From Prolixibacteraceae bacterium (lineage in GTDB: Bacteria; Bacteroidota; Bacteroidia; Bacteroidales; Prolixibacteraceae), in assembly GCA_023229575.1 (NCBI GenBank), contig JALNYZ010000045.1:1-25661 (forward strand): 25,661 bases of DNA. The letters run 5' to 3'. Shown here piece by piece: positions 16,252-24,440 of the stretch. The position numbers were made by a program, and so were the translations under genes. The notes beneath the pieces are model-generated. The model saw only the letters and a list, made by a program, of their open reading frames with translations, had not been told where the DNA came from and did not search any database. Numbering within the stretch: position 1 is the first letter of the stretch; the number at the start of each line of letters is the position of its first letter.

Positions 16252-16287
16252 TATAATGAAAGCACCCTTGCGAATGCTTTCATTATA
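16252..16287 (-). terminator. Rho-independent-type terminator behind susD
   Basis: A perfect 13-bp inverted repeat (arms 16252-16264 and 16275-16287, TATAATGAAAGCA and its complement) encloses a 10-nt loop. On the minus strand the stem is followed by TTTTAATCTATG. It lies 28 nt beyond the SusD stop codon and 87 nt before the glycerate kinase start, so it separates susCD from garK-apnL-esterase, probably with partial read-through. Confidence 0.75.
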
Positions 16288-16314
16288 CCATTATTAGTGT
16301 GAATTCAGGAGAAT

Positions 16315-17943
16315 CTATGGCTTTTTATCCCACCAAAGTTTTGTATTGGCCTTATCTCCCTGAGGATTGCTACTTTCGGCATTCAGCATGGTAATTGCTT
16401 TCAAAACTTCCGCGTTGTTAGTATTATACTCATTGGACCAATAAGTCAGCCTTGCCGGAATTGAAGTTTTAGGAACATCAGGATTCTCGCTATCAAGGCG
16501 GTCGAACAACTTTGGATAACGTGTTCTTCTTCTCTCGGCATAAGCCTCCCCGCTGTCGGGGTACAGTCCGATCCATTTCTGGGTAATGATCTGTTCCAGT
16601 TTTTGTTCTTTGGTACCGCCTGTCATAAATGCGACCGGCACAGTAGATACAGGCGCCTGGATAACCGTAGGAGCGGAACCATCAGCACCGGGACTGGCGG
16701 GGACTAAAGTGCTTGTTGAATAAACTTCACCTTTAAGATTTTTCAGATTTGCAAATCCATTCTCAGCAAGAGATGTTTCTATTCCGGATTTATATAAAGA
16801 TTCTGTGGTACCACCCATGTTCCAACCTTCAAGTGCGCCTTCAGCCCTAAGGAAATAGCATTCAAAAGCTCTCATAACAAACATATTTGGACCTTTATCT
16901 CCAGCTTTCAGGTAAGGTGCGGCCATATCTGAATTCATGTTATTAAAGTTAAAAGCGCTCCTGTCATTTTTTGACTGACCGTTTCTCATTCCTTCGAATT
17001 TAAATACCAGGCCGGCAGGATCATCCGAAAGATCAGGAGCTTTCGCTTCTGAAAAGTATGCACTAACCCGTGGGTCAGCATAACCTTTAAGGAAACTTTC
17101 CATATCTGCACTCATCCGGAACTCGCCCCATTGGGTTATTAATGTATAAGTATTGTACCAATCGGTAGTTGTTTTTACCCATCCATTGTCGGCATTTGAA
17201 GTCATAACCCCTTCAGCAATTGCCTTTTCAGCCTGGGTTTTTGCCAATTCAGGTTTTACATATTTAACCCTCAAAGCCAACCTGAGCCGAAGTGAGCTGC
17301 CAAATTTTTGCCAAAGATCAACTTTCCCGGCATAAATAGGATCATAAGTGGCAAATATTGCGGATGTTTTCCCGGCATTTGCTTTTAATACAGCATTGGC
17401 CTCATCCAGTAATTTAAAGAAATTGGTATAAATATCTTCCTGTTTATCATAAGGAACAGATTTTTCCATATTGCCAAACGAAGAATAAACCATAGGGCCT
17501 ACCAGGTCAGTATATCTATTGTAGGAATAAACCTTCCATATTTTCATCATTGCTTCCTCAACTGCAAGATCATTTTCCTTTGCATAGTCCAAAGCATATT
17601 TGAGGTGAGTGGCAGACCTGACGTAAAAATTATTAAAAATGCCACTTAACCAGCCACCAACCATTACATACCTGTCGGAAAGGAAGTTTGGAGCTGTTGT
17701 AGCGAAATAGTTCGCGTACACATCCAAATAAAGATTTTTCCCGGTCTGAAATGACAATTGATTACCCAACCACATTTGGAAGTAGATAGTTGTTCTTATC
17801 ACAAAACCATAAGTTGACGCGTCAAGGTTGGCAGTAGTCAGCGTTTTGGGATTGGTATTTATTTCATCAAATTTCTTAGTGCAATTACTGATTAAAACAG
17901 TAATTATTATAAGAATTGTAAGCAGTTTAAATATATTTTTCAT
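16315..17943 (-). CDS. SusD/RagB-like outer-membrane nutrient-binding lipoprotein
   Basis: A 542-residue protein with a lipoprotein signal: MKNIFKLLTILIIITVLISN followed by Cys21. The mature start KKFDEINTNPKTLTTANL and later segments (for example ERRRTRYPKLFDRLD and the C-terminal NTKLWWDKKP) fit the SusD-like family with tetratricopeptide-type helices, in particular the group annotated as SusD/RagB nutrient-binding lipoproteins (SusD-like_2). It caps the SusC barrel on the cell surface and captures oligosaccharides. The gene follows susC by 25 nt and is closed by the hairpin at 16252-16287. In this locus the ligand is probably an apiose-bearing pectin fragment or free apiose, which is inferred from neighbours. 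Confidence 0.93.
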   Translation of the reverse strand: MKNIFKLLTILIIITVLISNCTKKFDEINTNPKTLTTANLDASTYGFVIRTTIYFQMWLGNQLSFQTGKNLYLDVYANYFATTAPNFLSDRYVMVGGWLSGIFNNFYVRSATHLKYALDYAKENDLAVEEAMMKIWKVYSYNRYTDLVGPMVYSSFGNMEKSVPYDKQEDIYTNFFKLLDEANAVLKANAGKTSAIFATYDPIYAGKVDLWQKFGSSLRLRLALRVKYVKPELAKTQAEKAIAEGVMTSNADNGWVKTTTDWYNTYTLITQWGEFRMSADMESFLKGYADPRVSAYFSEAKAPDLSDDPAGLVFKFEGMRNGQSKNDRSAFNFNNMNSDMAAPYLKAGDKGPNMFVMRAFECYFLRAEGALEGWNMGGTTESLYKSGIETSLAENGFANLKNLKGEVYSTSTLVPASPGADGSAPTVIQAPVSTVPVAFMTGGTKEQKLEQIITQKWIGLYPDSGEAYAERRRTRYPKLFDRLDSENPDVPKTSIPARLTYWSNEYNTNNAEVLKAITMLNAESSNPQGDKANTKLWWDKKP

Positions 17944-17968
17944 TGCTTTAATTTTTATATGTTATAAA

Positions 17969-20900
17969 TTAAAAACCAAAATTAAGGGATACCCCGTAGG
18001 TACGTGTAGTAGGCAGGGCAAATTCAGTTTCACCTTCTAAAGTATTACTAGTACCCTTTACAACTTCAGGGTCGGCATACTTGCCCTTGTTCTGAATAAA
18101 GAATAAATTTCTTCCGACCAGAGAAATCCTGGCAGAGGATAGGAATGTTTTAGCAACCAGGTTTTTTGGCAACTCATATCCAAGAATCATTTCCCGCATA
18201 CGGATGTTCGAAGCGCTCCTGACAAAAGGTTCCCCGGTTGGGTTATTCCTGCCTCCAATGTTATTCCAGAAAGATTCAGCGTCAGTAGGAGTCTTATTGG
18301 GGGTGTATGTGGTTACAGCGTCCACGGTTGTAGCATTAACACCGACTTCACCTTTGAAAACGTCCCTGCCAAAAAGTAAGGAGCCAGGCGCCCGGCCTAT
18401 TGTCGTGTAATCCTGGATACCACTTCCCGATGTTACAGCTTCGGTAAATGAAACGAATGTTCCACCCTGTCTTATATCAACAAGAAAGCTTAAGTTGAAA
18501 TTTTTATACCTGAAAGAATTACTAACGCCCGCTAACCAATCAGGATTGAAATTGGCAGCATTCACAGTAAAACCGGGGGTAATTGCCGGAAGGCCATTGG
18601 CCTGGATAATAACCTCACCTTTATCATTTCTGAGCCATCCTTTCGTGTACTGGTCGCCGAATGGGCGCCCTGCCACTAATTTATACCTCTTGATCCAGGT
18701 ACCGCCCATTTCCAATTCCTTAAGTCCTTCTGCAAGTTCCAGAATTTTACTATCGTTTTTCGACCAGTTGACATCAATATCCCATGAAAAGTCTTTTTTG
18801 GAAACTACACCCACGCCAAGTGTAATCTCAAGTCCTTTGTTTTGGACATCCGCACCATTCATAAATACAGCGCCTACCCCTGAAGTTGAAGGAACCGCTA
18901 CCTGGAATAACTGGTCGAATGTATTTGTTTTGTAGTAGGTAAAATTTAACCTGATCCTGTCGTTGACCATCCTCAGATCAAATCCGGTTTCAAGAGACCT
19001 GGTCGTTTCAGGTTTCAGGTTAGCATTTGGCATTGTAGTACCAAGTAAAACAAGCCCACCGGTTAAGACTTGTGCCGACCTGTCAAGACTATATGGATTT
19101 GTGTCATTACCTACCTCGGCAAAAGAGCCCCTTAGCTTAACATGGGTGAAAACCGAAGGAAATTTAATCAGGTCGCTAACTATCGCGGTTAAACCAACCG
19201 ATGGGTAAAAATACGATCTGTTTGCAGCAGGCAAGGTAGAACTCCAGTCATTTCTTCCGGTAACGTTCAGGAACAGGGCGTTCTTATATGAAAACTCTGC
19301 AAACCCATAAGCCGAATTTACAACTTTTTTTGAGAAGCCCTCGCTGGGCCTTGGATTCTCCGTATTGCTCAGGGCAAACAGGTTCTCAACAAAAAAATTA
19401 TTTCCAGATCCGCCAACACTCTGAGATTCATATGCCTTGTGGTTTGCCCCACCATTCAAATCAAGGGTAAAATCAGAGATAACCTTATGGTAGTTTAAAA
19501 GCACGTCACTGTTCCATTCTCTCGAAGTAGAATTGCTTTTAGAATATTTTCCTTTAGGGGCATCAATGTATGTATCATTATGAAACTTCTCCTCCGACTG
19601 TGCAAACGCAGCATCCATTGCCGACCGGGCCATAATCGACAGACCTTTTATAATCTCATACTTCAAACTTACCATTGACAGTACCCTCTGTCTTTTTACC
19701 GGGTTTTGAACATTATTTAATATCCAATAAGGGTTTCCTGTTCCATTATCATTCGGCTTCCAGAAATGTTGCCTGTTTTGTCCGCCAGCATTGAGAAACG
19801 TATATTCACTAACATCCTGTGTGCGAATATTTCTTGGAAGTATATATAGATATCTCATCGGATTATTGTATTCCGAAGCAAAGGCACCGCCTGTAGGAAG
19901 TTGATTTTCAAAATCCTGGATAATAAAATTTACCTTTGAGTCAAGAGTTAATTTTTCAGAAAGTTTTGAACCAAATCTGAGACCAAGGTTGTGGCCCTTT
20001 AGATTATTGGTAGCAACTATACCAGAAGCGTCTGTGTTTGTATAAGAAAATGCTGCATTGCTTTTGGCTGTATTTATACCAACCTGGATATTGGAAGTAT
20101 ATTCGTTTCCTCTCTGGAAAAAATCTTTCACATTATCGGGTTGAGGAGAAAACGGATAAGTTTTACCGTATAACTCATTATCCGGGTTATTTGTCCAATG
20201 GGCAACTTGTTGCCCTGTCATTTCCGGTCCCCATGAAAATGTTGATCCCGCGGCGTATATGCCTTTTGCGCCCTGACCATATGTGTTCTGCAAGTGGTCC
20301 AACAAGATAGCGGAACTACCTTGCCAGGTAAATCCGGCATTAACGGTTACCCCTTCTTTGGCTCCCGCTCCCGATTTTGTGGTAATAATAATAGCGCCGT
20401 TGTTAGCCCTGCTCCCGTACAAAGCAGCCGAGTTAGCGCCTTTTAATACTGTTATTGACTCAATATCATCGGGGCTTAAATTTGAAATCCCCCCGGCAAG
20501 TGTAATTCCATCGACTACATAAAGTGGCTCGCTGCTTCCGGCTATTGAACGGGTACCCCTTAAGAGGACTTTAGCTTCAGCGCCAACCCCTGTACTTGAT
20601 GGTGTAATTGAAAGTCCGGCAATCTTTCCGCTTAGACCGGAAATGACATTCAGACTTCTTGCCTCAGCAAGCGCATCTGTCTTCACATTCTGGGCGGCAT
20701 ACGTAAGGGCCTTACTTTGCCTCGTAATACCTAAAGCTGTTACTACAACTTCATCTATTCCGACATTTACGGATTCCATTTTCACATGGATAATCGTCCT
20801 TCCATTAACAACTTCTTCTACAGGTTTCATCCCAATAAATGAAAAAATTAATGTTGCATTTGAAGAACTCACATTAACAAAGTATTTTCCATCCGTATTA

Positions 20901-21058
20901 CTTGTTGTTCCATTCGTTGTGCCTTTCTGGACAATAGTTACACCTGGAATACCGTTTCCGTCAGGATCGGTAATGGTACCATTTACTTTCACCTGTGCCA
21001 TTACACTGGCACAGGTGGTAAACAGCACAATCAAAATAAGATACATCTTTTTTTTCAT
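17969..21058 (-). CDS. SusC/RagA-like TonB-dependent outer-membrane transporter
   Basis: A 1029-residue TonB-dependent transporter. It has a signal peptide (MKKKMYLILIVLFTTCASVMA), then a CarboxypepD-reg-like domain (about 23-105, with VKVNGTITDPDGNGIPGVTI and FSFIGMKPV). The plug follows (about 115-235, with VLLRGTRSIAG, EPLYVVDGI and GANSAALYGSRANNGAIIITT), then the 22-stranded barrel ending in the C-terminal aromatic TTRTYGVSLNFGF. It imports glycan fragments across the outer membrane using TonB energy, together with the SusD-like lipoprotein encoded 25 nt downstream. It has no N-terminal anti-sigma-interacting extension, so control is more likely through the promoter element upstream, which is shared with the catabolic operon. 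The promoter is about 90 bp ahead of the start. Confidence 0.95.
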   Translation of the reverse strand: MKKKMYLILIVLFTTCASVMAQVKVNGTITDPDGNGIPGVTIVQKGTTNGTTSNTDGKYFVNVSSSNATLIFSFIGMKPVEEVVNGRTIIHVKMESVNVGIDEVVVTALGITRQSKALTYAAQNVKTDALAEARSLNVISGLSGKIAGLSITPSSTGVGAEAKVLLRGTRSIAGSSEPLYVVDGITLAGGISNLSPDDIESITVLKGANSAALYGSRANNGAIIITTKSGAGAKEGVTVNAGFTWQGSSAILLDHLQNTYGQGAKGIYAAGSTFSWGPEMTGQQVAHWTNNPDNELYGKTYPFSPQPDNVKDFFQRGNEYTSNIQVGINTAKSNAAFSYTNTDASGIVATNNLKGHNLGLRFGSKLSEKLTLDSKVNFIIQDFENQLPTGGAFASEYNNPMRYLYILPRNIRTQDVSEYTFLNAGGQNRQHFWKPNDNGTGNPYWILNNVQNPVKRQRVLSMVSLKYEIIKGLSIMARSAMDAAFAQSEEKFHNDTYIDAPKGKYSKSNSTSREWNSDVLLNYHKVISDFTLDLNGGANHKAYESQSVGGSGNNFFVENLFALSNTENPRPSEGFSKKVVNSAYGFAEFSYKNALFLNVTGRNDWSSTLPAANRSYFYPSVGLTAIVSDLIKFPSVFTHVKLRGSFAEVGNDTNPYSLDRSAQVLTGGLVLLGTTMPNANLKPETTRSLETGFDLRMVNDRIRLNFTYYKTNTFDQLFQVAVPSTSGVGAVFMNGADVQNKGLEITLGVGVVSKKDFSWDIDVNWSKNDSKILELAEGLKELEMGGTWIKRYKLVAGRPFGDQYTKGWLRNDKGEVIIQANGLPAITPGFTVNAANFNPDWLAGVSNSFRYKNFNLSFLVDIRQGGTFVSFTEAVTSGSGIQDYTTIGRAPGSLLFGRDVFKGEVGVNATTVDAVTTYTPNKTPTDAESFWNNIGGRNNPTGEPFVRSASNIRMREMILGYELPKNLVAKTFLSSARISLVGRNLFFIQNKGKYADPEVVKGTSNTLEGETEFALPTTRTYGVSLNFGF

Positions 21059-21067
21059 AATGCTAAA

Positions 21068-21081
21068 TAATTTAGTTTAAA
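21068..21081 (-). promoter_or_regulatory. Leader motif ahead of susC
   Basis: The minus strand reads TTTAAACTAAATTA, ending 9 nt before the susC ATG. The same 14 bases occur at exactly the same distance from the start of the FN3 lipoprotein gene (25140-25153). It is probably a translation-favouring, unstructured 5' leader, which Bacteroidota use in place of a strong Shine-Dalgarno site. Confidence 0.45.
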
Positions 21082-21117
21082 AATCAGTCATTACAAGTAT
21101 AGTCAATGTTTGCATAC

Positions 21118-21200
21118 TTATACGTACATATCCATATAATTGTTACCTCAAATATATAAATATTCCTAACATATTCAATATCTTTCGAAAATATTTTTGA
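21118..21200 (-). promoter_or_regulatory. Shared operator/promoter element, copy upstream of susC
   Basis: Second copy of the element found at 10188-10270; the alignment is gap-free and roughly 75% identical. Invariant blocks are CCATATAATTGT (21132-21143), AAATATATAAAT (21150-21161) and TATCTTT (21179-21185) followed by GAAAAT. The inverted-repeat core reads TACATA-TC-CATATA here. It covers the susC promoter, so a bound repressor would block susCD transcription. Confidence 0.65.
21149..21178 (-). promoter_or_regulatory. susC promoter (-33 and -7 boxes)
   Basis: On the minus strand, TTG at 21178-21176 is followed after 19 bp by TATATTTG at 21156-21149. This fits the Bacteroidota consensus TTG-N(17-23)-TAnnTTTG. 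Transcription would start near 21142 and give a leader of about 85 nt before the susC ATG. Confidence 0.65.
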
Positions 21201-21351
21201 AACGGTTTAAAAAAGTGATATTTAGGTTTTAATGAACATGTCGTACCCGGAGAATTTTCATTTTAGCGACTTCACGCAATGAATCAGGATACTTTCCATG
21301 AGTTTCGTCAATGAAACTTTTGAACTTCTGCCATTAACGGCATGGTTGCTC

Positions 21352-21373
21352 ACTTTGACTTTCGAATCAAAGT
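21352..21373. terminator. Possible hairpin terminator behind the six-hairpin glycosidase gene
   Basis: Perfect 7-bp arms ACTTTGA and TCAAAGT surround an 8-nt loop, 32 nt beyond the stop codon. The T-run (GTTTTTCT) is on the plus-strand side, so for the minus-strand gene it lacks a proper U-tract. The call is weak. Confidence 0.3.
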
Positions 21374-21405
21374 AGTTTTTCTAATGATATTTTTAGGATT
21401 AGGTA

Positions 21406-23919
21406 CTATTCTTCCAATATTTTATATGTTCGTCCAGCCTGCGTGGCAAACGAAATGTTTTTGCCCGACTTTTCTGTTTTTATTTCAACTTTTTGCATTC
21501 CATCGTATGCATCGAATACATTAATGTACATCCAGTCTTGAGGAATTTTTAATGTGCAAATGTTCCCATTCCTGGATTTTATCTCTATGCTTTGTGTTTT
21601 CCCATTATTCCAGGTTGCGGATACACTAAAGCCTTTATTTGCCCGAAGATTTCTGAAAAGCAAAGGTTTTTGAGTAAACATGGGCATTACGCATGGGAAC
21701 ACCTGAAGTGTATCGTTGAACGACTGAAGCAGCATTTCGTTTACACTGACATTTAACATTCCATAGGGCATAATGAAGTACCCGGCGCCCTTTCCCTGTC
21801 CCGATTCGCTAAAAGTATTGTACTCGGCAGTATCAAGCCTGTTCCTGATATTTAATGCGCTTTTTGTTAAAAGCCGTTCCAATTCTGCGGGAATTTTGAG
21901 CCGTGCAGCAACATCGTATAATTGCAGGTTGTAATTAAAGTTCATCCAAAGCAGGTTTTTATCCCTGATTATCCGATAGGTATTTAAGAGCTTGGATGTA
22001 TCTATATTGCCAAGAGATGTTGGATAAACGCAATTAAATTGAGCACATGCCATCACCTGACGTTTTGGAAATGGATCAGGGTTATATTGAAGCGAATCGG
22101 TGCGGTTCCGGTAGGTTAAGTAAACCGAATCGGTTTGAGGAAGCATTAACCGGGTATTACAGTCATCCCATTTTACCCTTAAGGGGGCGTCAATATTTCG
22201 CTTTTTTGCCAAAGCGGATGTGGTTTCCAGTGTCCATTTGGCAGGCGCTACGACATCGAAAACGTGATCACTTTCGCCCCAATTGTAGTTTTTGCCATAT
22301 CTAAAAACATTTTCATCGTACGTGTGTACTTCCCAGATCTTGTTATTGTATTTTTCTCTTGTCCAAAAACCGAAAGAACCACCTGTATCGTTTGCATACC
22401 CGGCCCAAAAATTACAAAACGATTTGAGTTGAGGGTACAATATGTTGTTGAGAAAAGTTGTATCCCCGGTTACGCTGAAGTACTGGTGCATCAGGTAGGC
22501 ATAATTGCCCGATGAACTACATACCATGGTACCCCATGGATTAGGGCCAAACGAATAGTTTAACTGGTTCCCAAAGTTTTCAGGATCGGCAGGCATGGTT
22601 TCACGAAAATGCTTAAAAACGTTTAATACATAATCTGCACGGCCGGTTTGCATCAAAAAATCGTATACAGGGACATTGTCCATCCCCCAACCAAAGCCGG
22701 TATATGAACTACTTGTCAACATCGACACACAGGGGTAATAATCACCATACCTAAGGTTTCCGGCTATAATCATGGCCGAACGGTAATACAACTTGCATAA
22801 ATCTTTCCAGGGCAGCAGCACATAAGAGCGGTTCCAGAATTCGTGAACGCTGTTGCAATGATCCTTGAAAACTTTATCGTAATCCGTTTTGGCCAATCGG
22901 TCAATTTCTTTGGTATTGGCAAGTACCGGGTTATTCGCATTTTTTGAGGTAATAATTCCCTGATATATCGTAAAAGAGGATGAATCTCCCGGTTTTAAAG
23001 GCGAATTTATATAGATCTTACCTGTTTCCTTAACTGTATACGTGCGGATACCTGAAATTCTAAGGTAAACCGATAGTTCATGCAACAGCCAGTCTTCTTT
23101 TAAATGCAAACTTAAACCTTGCCCGGCCTTGCTGAAGTTGAACCTCTGTCCATGATACGATACAATAGGCTCGGCAACACAACCGGCATTTACCGGCATC
23201 GCAGATATATTTTTTATGTTGTAATGAAAAACAGCAACCCGGTTATTGGCCCAATGGGTATAGCTTGTAATTTGCACCTGAAGTTGCTGCTTATACGAAA
23301 ATTCGGTTATACAGGAATTGTCCCATAAATCCATGCGTTGATTGTAATTGGTAATGGCGGTATTATTTGCCTCAAAAACATTGTCAATAGTAGGAAAAAT
23401 AGAGTTGCGGATACTTAAATGGCCCCGTCCGTATTCGTTCCCGTGTTCCTCCCATCGACTTTTGACCCAACTCTCATTGTAATTAATGGTTGGATGCTGG
23501 TTGGCGCTATAATGGTAAAAATCCGATTTTAATTCGTCGCTTTTGTGTTTGCCAATGGTAACATCAATCGCATCCCTGTCCTTCTTTTTGGGGTAACGGT
23601 GATTAGTCGAGTCTATTTTGAACGGTAGTGTTTGGGCTCCAAGAGCATCTACAAACATGCCCAACTGACCATTGCCCACATAGTAATTGTTATACCGGAA
23701 CTGTAAGTCTGTCTCTTTCAAAAAGTCATGGTGGAACATATCGAACTGGCTTAAAATACTGCTCAAATCGCCCTTGTCCATCTTTTGAGCATCAGTGTCA
23801 CTCCACCATTTGCCCGTATCAAAGCTAAAAGCAGAACCGGGCAGCGTTTGGGCATCGGCAAAGCTCGCTAAACAGATAAATGCCAGGAAAAACCGAATTC
23901 GTAAAATGGAAGCGTTCAT
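21406..23919 (-). CDS. Exported six-hairpin (alpha/alpha)6 glycosidase-like protein
   Basis: About 837 residues from the chosen start MNASILRIRFFLAFICLASF, a signal peptide with cleavage near DAQT. An ATG ten codons upstream (23949) would spoil that signal, so I use 23919. The N-terminal third resembles the beta-sandwich of GH65/GH95-type enzymes (YYVGNGQLGMFVD). The middle is a helical toroid (WGMDNVPVYDFLMQTGRADYV, SSSGNYAYLMHQYFSVTGD, GFWTREKYNNKIWEVHTYDEN) and the end a small beta domain (QSIEIKSRNGN to the terminus). NVSVNEMLLQSFNDTLQVFPC resembles the late GH95 segment. I therefore expect a clan GH-L/GH95-like glycosidase acting in the periplasm on a pectin side chain, but I cannot name the family or its catalytic acids. 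The gene stands alone, 347 bp upstream of susC and about 170 bp after the esterase remnant. Confidence 0.6.
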   Translation of the reverse strand: MNASILRIRFFLAFICLASFADAQTLPGSAFSFDTGKWWSDTDAQKMDKGDLSSILSQFDMFHHDFLKETDLQFRYNNYYVGNGQLGMFVDALGAQTLPFKIDSTNHRYPKKKDRDAIDVTIGKHKSDELKSDFYHYSANQHPTINYNESWVKSRWEEHGNEYGRGHLSIRNSIFPTIDNVFEANNTAITNYNQRMDLWDNSCITEFSYKQQLQVQITSYTHWANNRVAVFHYNIKNISAMPVNAGCVAEPIVSYHGQRFNFSKAGQGLSLHLKEDWLLHELSVYLRISGIRTYTVKETGKIYINSPLKPGDSSSFTIYQGIITSKNANNPVLANTKEIDRLAKTDYDKVFKDHCNSVHEFWNRSYVLLPWKDLCKLYYRSAMIIAGNLRYGDYYPCVSMLTSSSYTGFGWGMDNVPVYDFLMQTGRADYVLNVFKHFRETMPADPENFGNQLNYSFGPNPWGTMVCSSSGNYAYLMHQYFSVTGDTTFLNNILYPQLKSFCNFWAGYANDTGGSFGFWTREKYNNKIWEVHTYDENVFRYGKNYNWGESDHVFDVVAPAKWTLETTSALAKKRNIDAPLRVKWDDCNTRLMLPQTDSVYLTYRNRTDSLQYNPDPFPKRQVMACAQFNCVYPTSLGNIDTSKLLNTYRIIRDKNLLWMNFNYNLQLYDVAARLKIPAELERLLTKSALNIRNRLDTAEYNTFSESGQGKGAGYFIMPYGMLNVSVNEMLLQSFNDTLQVFPCVMPMFTQKPLLFRNLRANKGFSVSATWNNGKTQSIEIKSRNGNICTLKIPQDWMYINVFDAYDGMQKVEIKTEKSGKNISFATQAGRTYKILEE

Positions 23920-24089
23920 GTCAATATATTTAAGTGTGATTTGTGACAACAGCTTGCTGAAATTAAATTACAATTACCTAATCAATGTCGTTTAGCCCCC
24001 GAATCAGGCCAAACAAAGGAAGCTGGGATCAATATCCTGAAATCTACTGACCCAAAGATGGTTGTCATTTTATGGATTGATCCACCATT

Positions 24090-24323
24090 TCAAACTGTCC
24101 GATAATTTTTCGGTAGTCCCGGCAGGAACATGGCCGCCGTTACATACAAACCGGGCTGTGATTCGTATACAATATTCCGGACCACATACGAATCCTTTTC
24201 AATCGTTTTTGTAATCCGGGCATTTAAAGGCGTTTTTTCGGGGAGAGGCCCCACTGCTTCCATAAGGGTTTTGCGTACCCACTCCTGTCTGTGTTGTATC
24301 TTTTTCATGTATATATAATTCAA
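24090..24323 (-). pseudogene. Remnant of an acetylxylan-esterase-like alpha/beta-hydrolase
   Basis: A 77-codon frame whose product (HRQEWVRKTLMEAVGPLPEK, then ESQPGLYVTAAMFLPGLPKN) matches what I remember of the N-terminal part of large exported Bacteroidota acetylxylan esterase/alpha-beta-hydrolase proteins, normally several hundred residues long. No signal peptide precedes it, and a TGA follows directly after the segment that would lead into the catalytic domain. No nucleophile elbow is present in the 170 bp downstream. It therefore looks like a decayed internal fragment, lacking both ends, left between the FN3 lipoprotein gene and the six-hairpin glycosidase gene. A small functional protein is the less likely alternative. 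Confidence 0.6.
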
Positions 24324-24440
24324 TGTCGGTTTGTCAGTGATTATTTATAACCGTTTGTAATTCATCGAGTAAAGTTTTTTTGTTTTTTTATTTCTCGGAT
24401 TACTTCTCCCGGGATTGTTTGTTACTGTAATTTCAATTGA

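Larger units (their letters stand above)
21059..21405. other. Intergenic region between the six-hairpin glycosidase gene and susC
   Basis: A 347-bp gap between two minus-strand genes. The susC side holds the leader motif, the -7 and -33 boxes and the second copy of the shared operator element. The far side holds a hairpin at 21352-21373. Between 21201 and 21351 I see no gene: the longest plus-strand frames are short and lack leader signals. Confidence 0.6.

Noticed and set aside
18495..21080. Several plus-strand open frames of 80-146 codons
   Set aside because: All are antisense to the SusC gene, whose frame is continuous with clear domains; they are shadows.
21342..21524. 60-codon hydrophobic plus-strand frame crossing the end of the glycosidase gene
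   Set aside because: Overlaps the glycosidase 3' end and has no recognisable leader or family; treated as chance.
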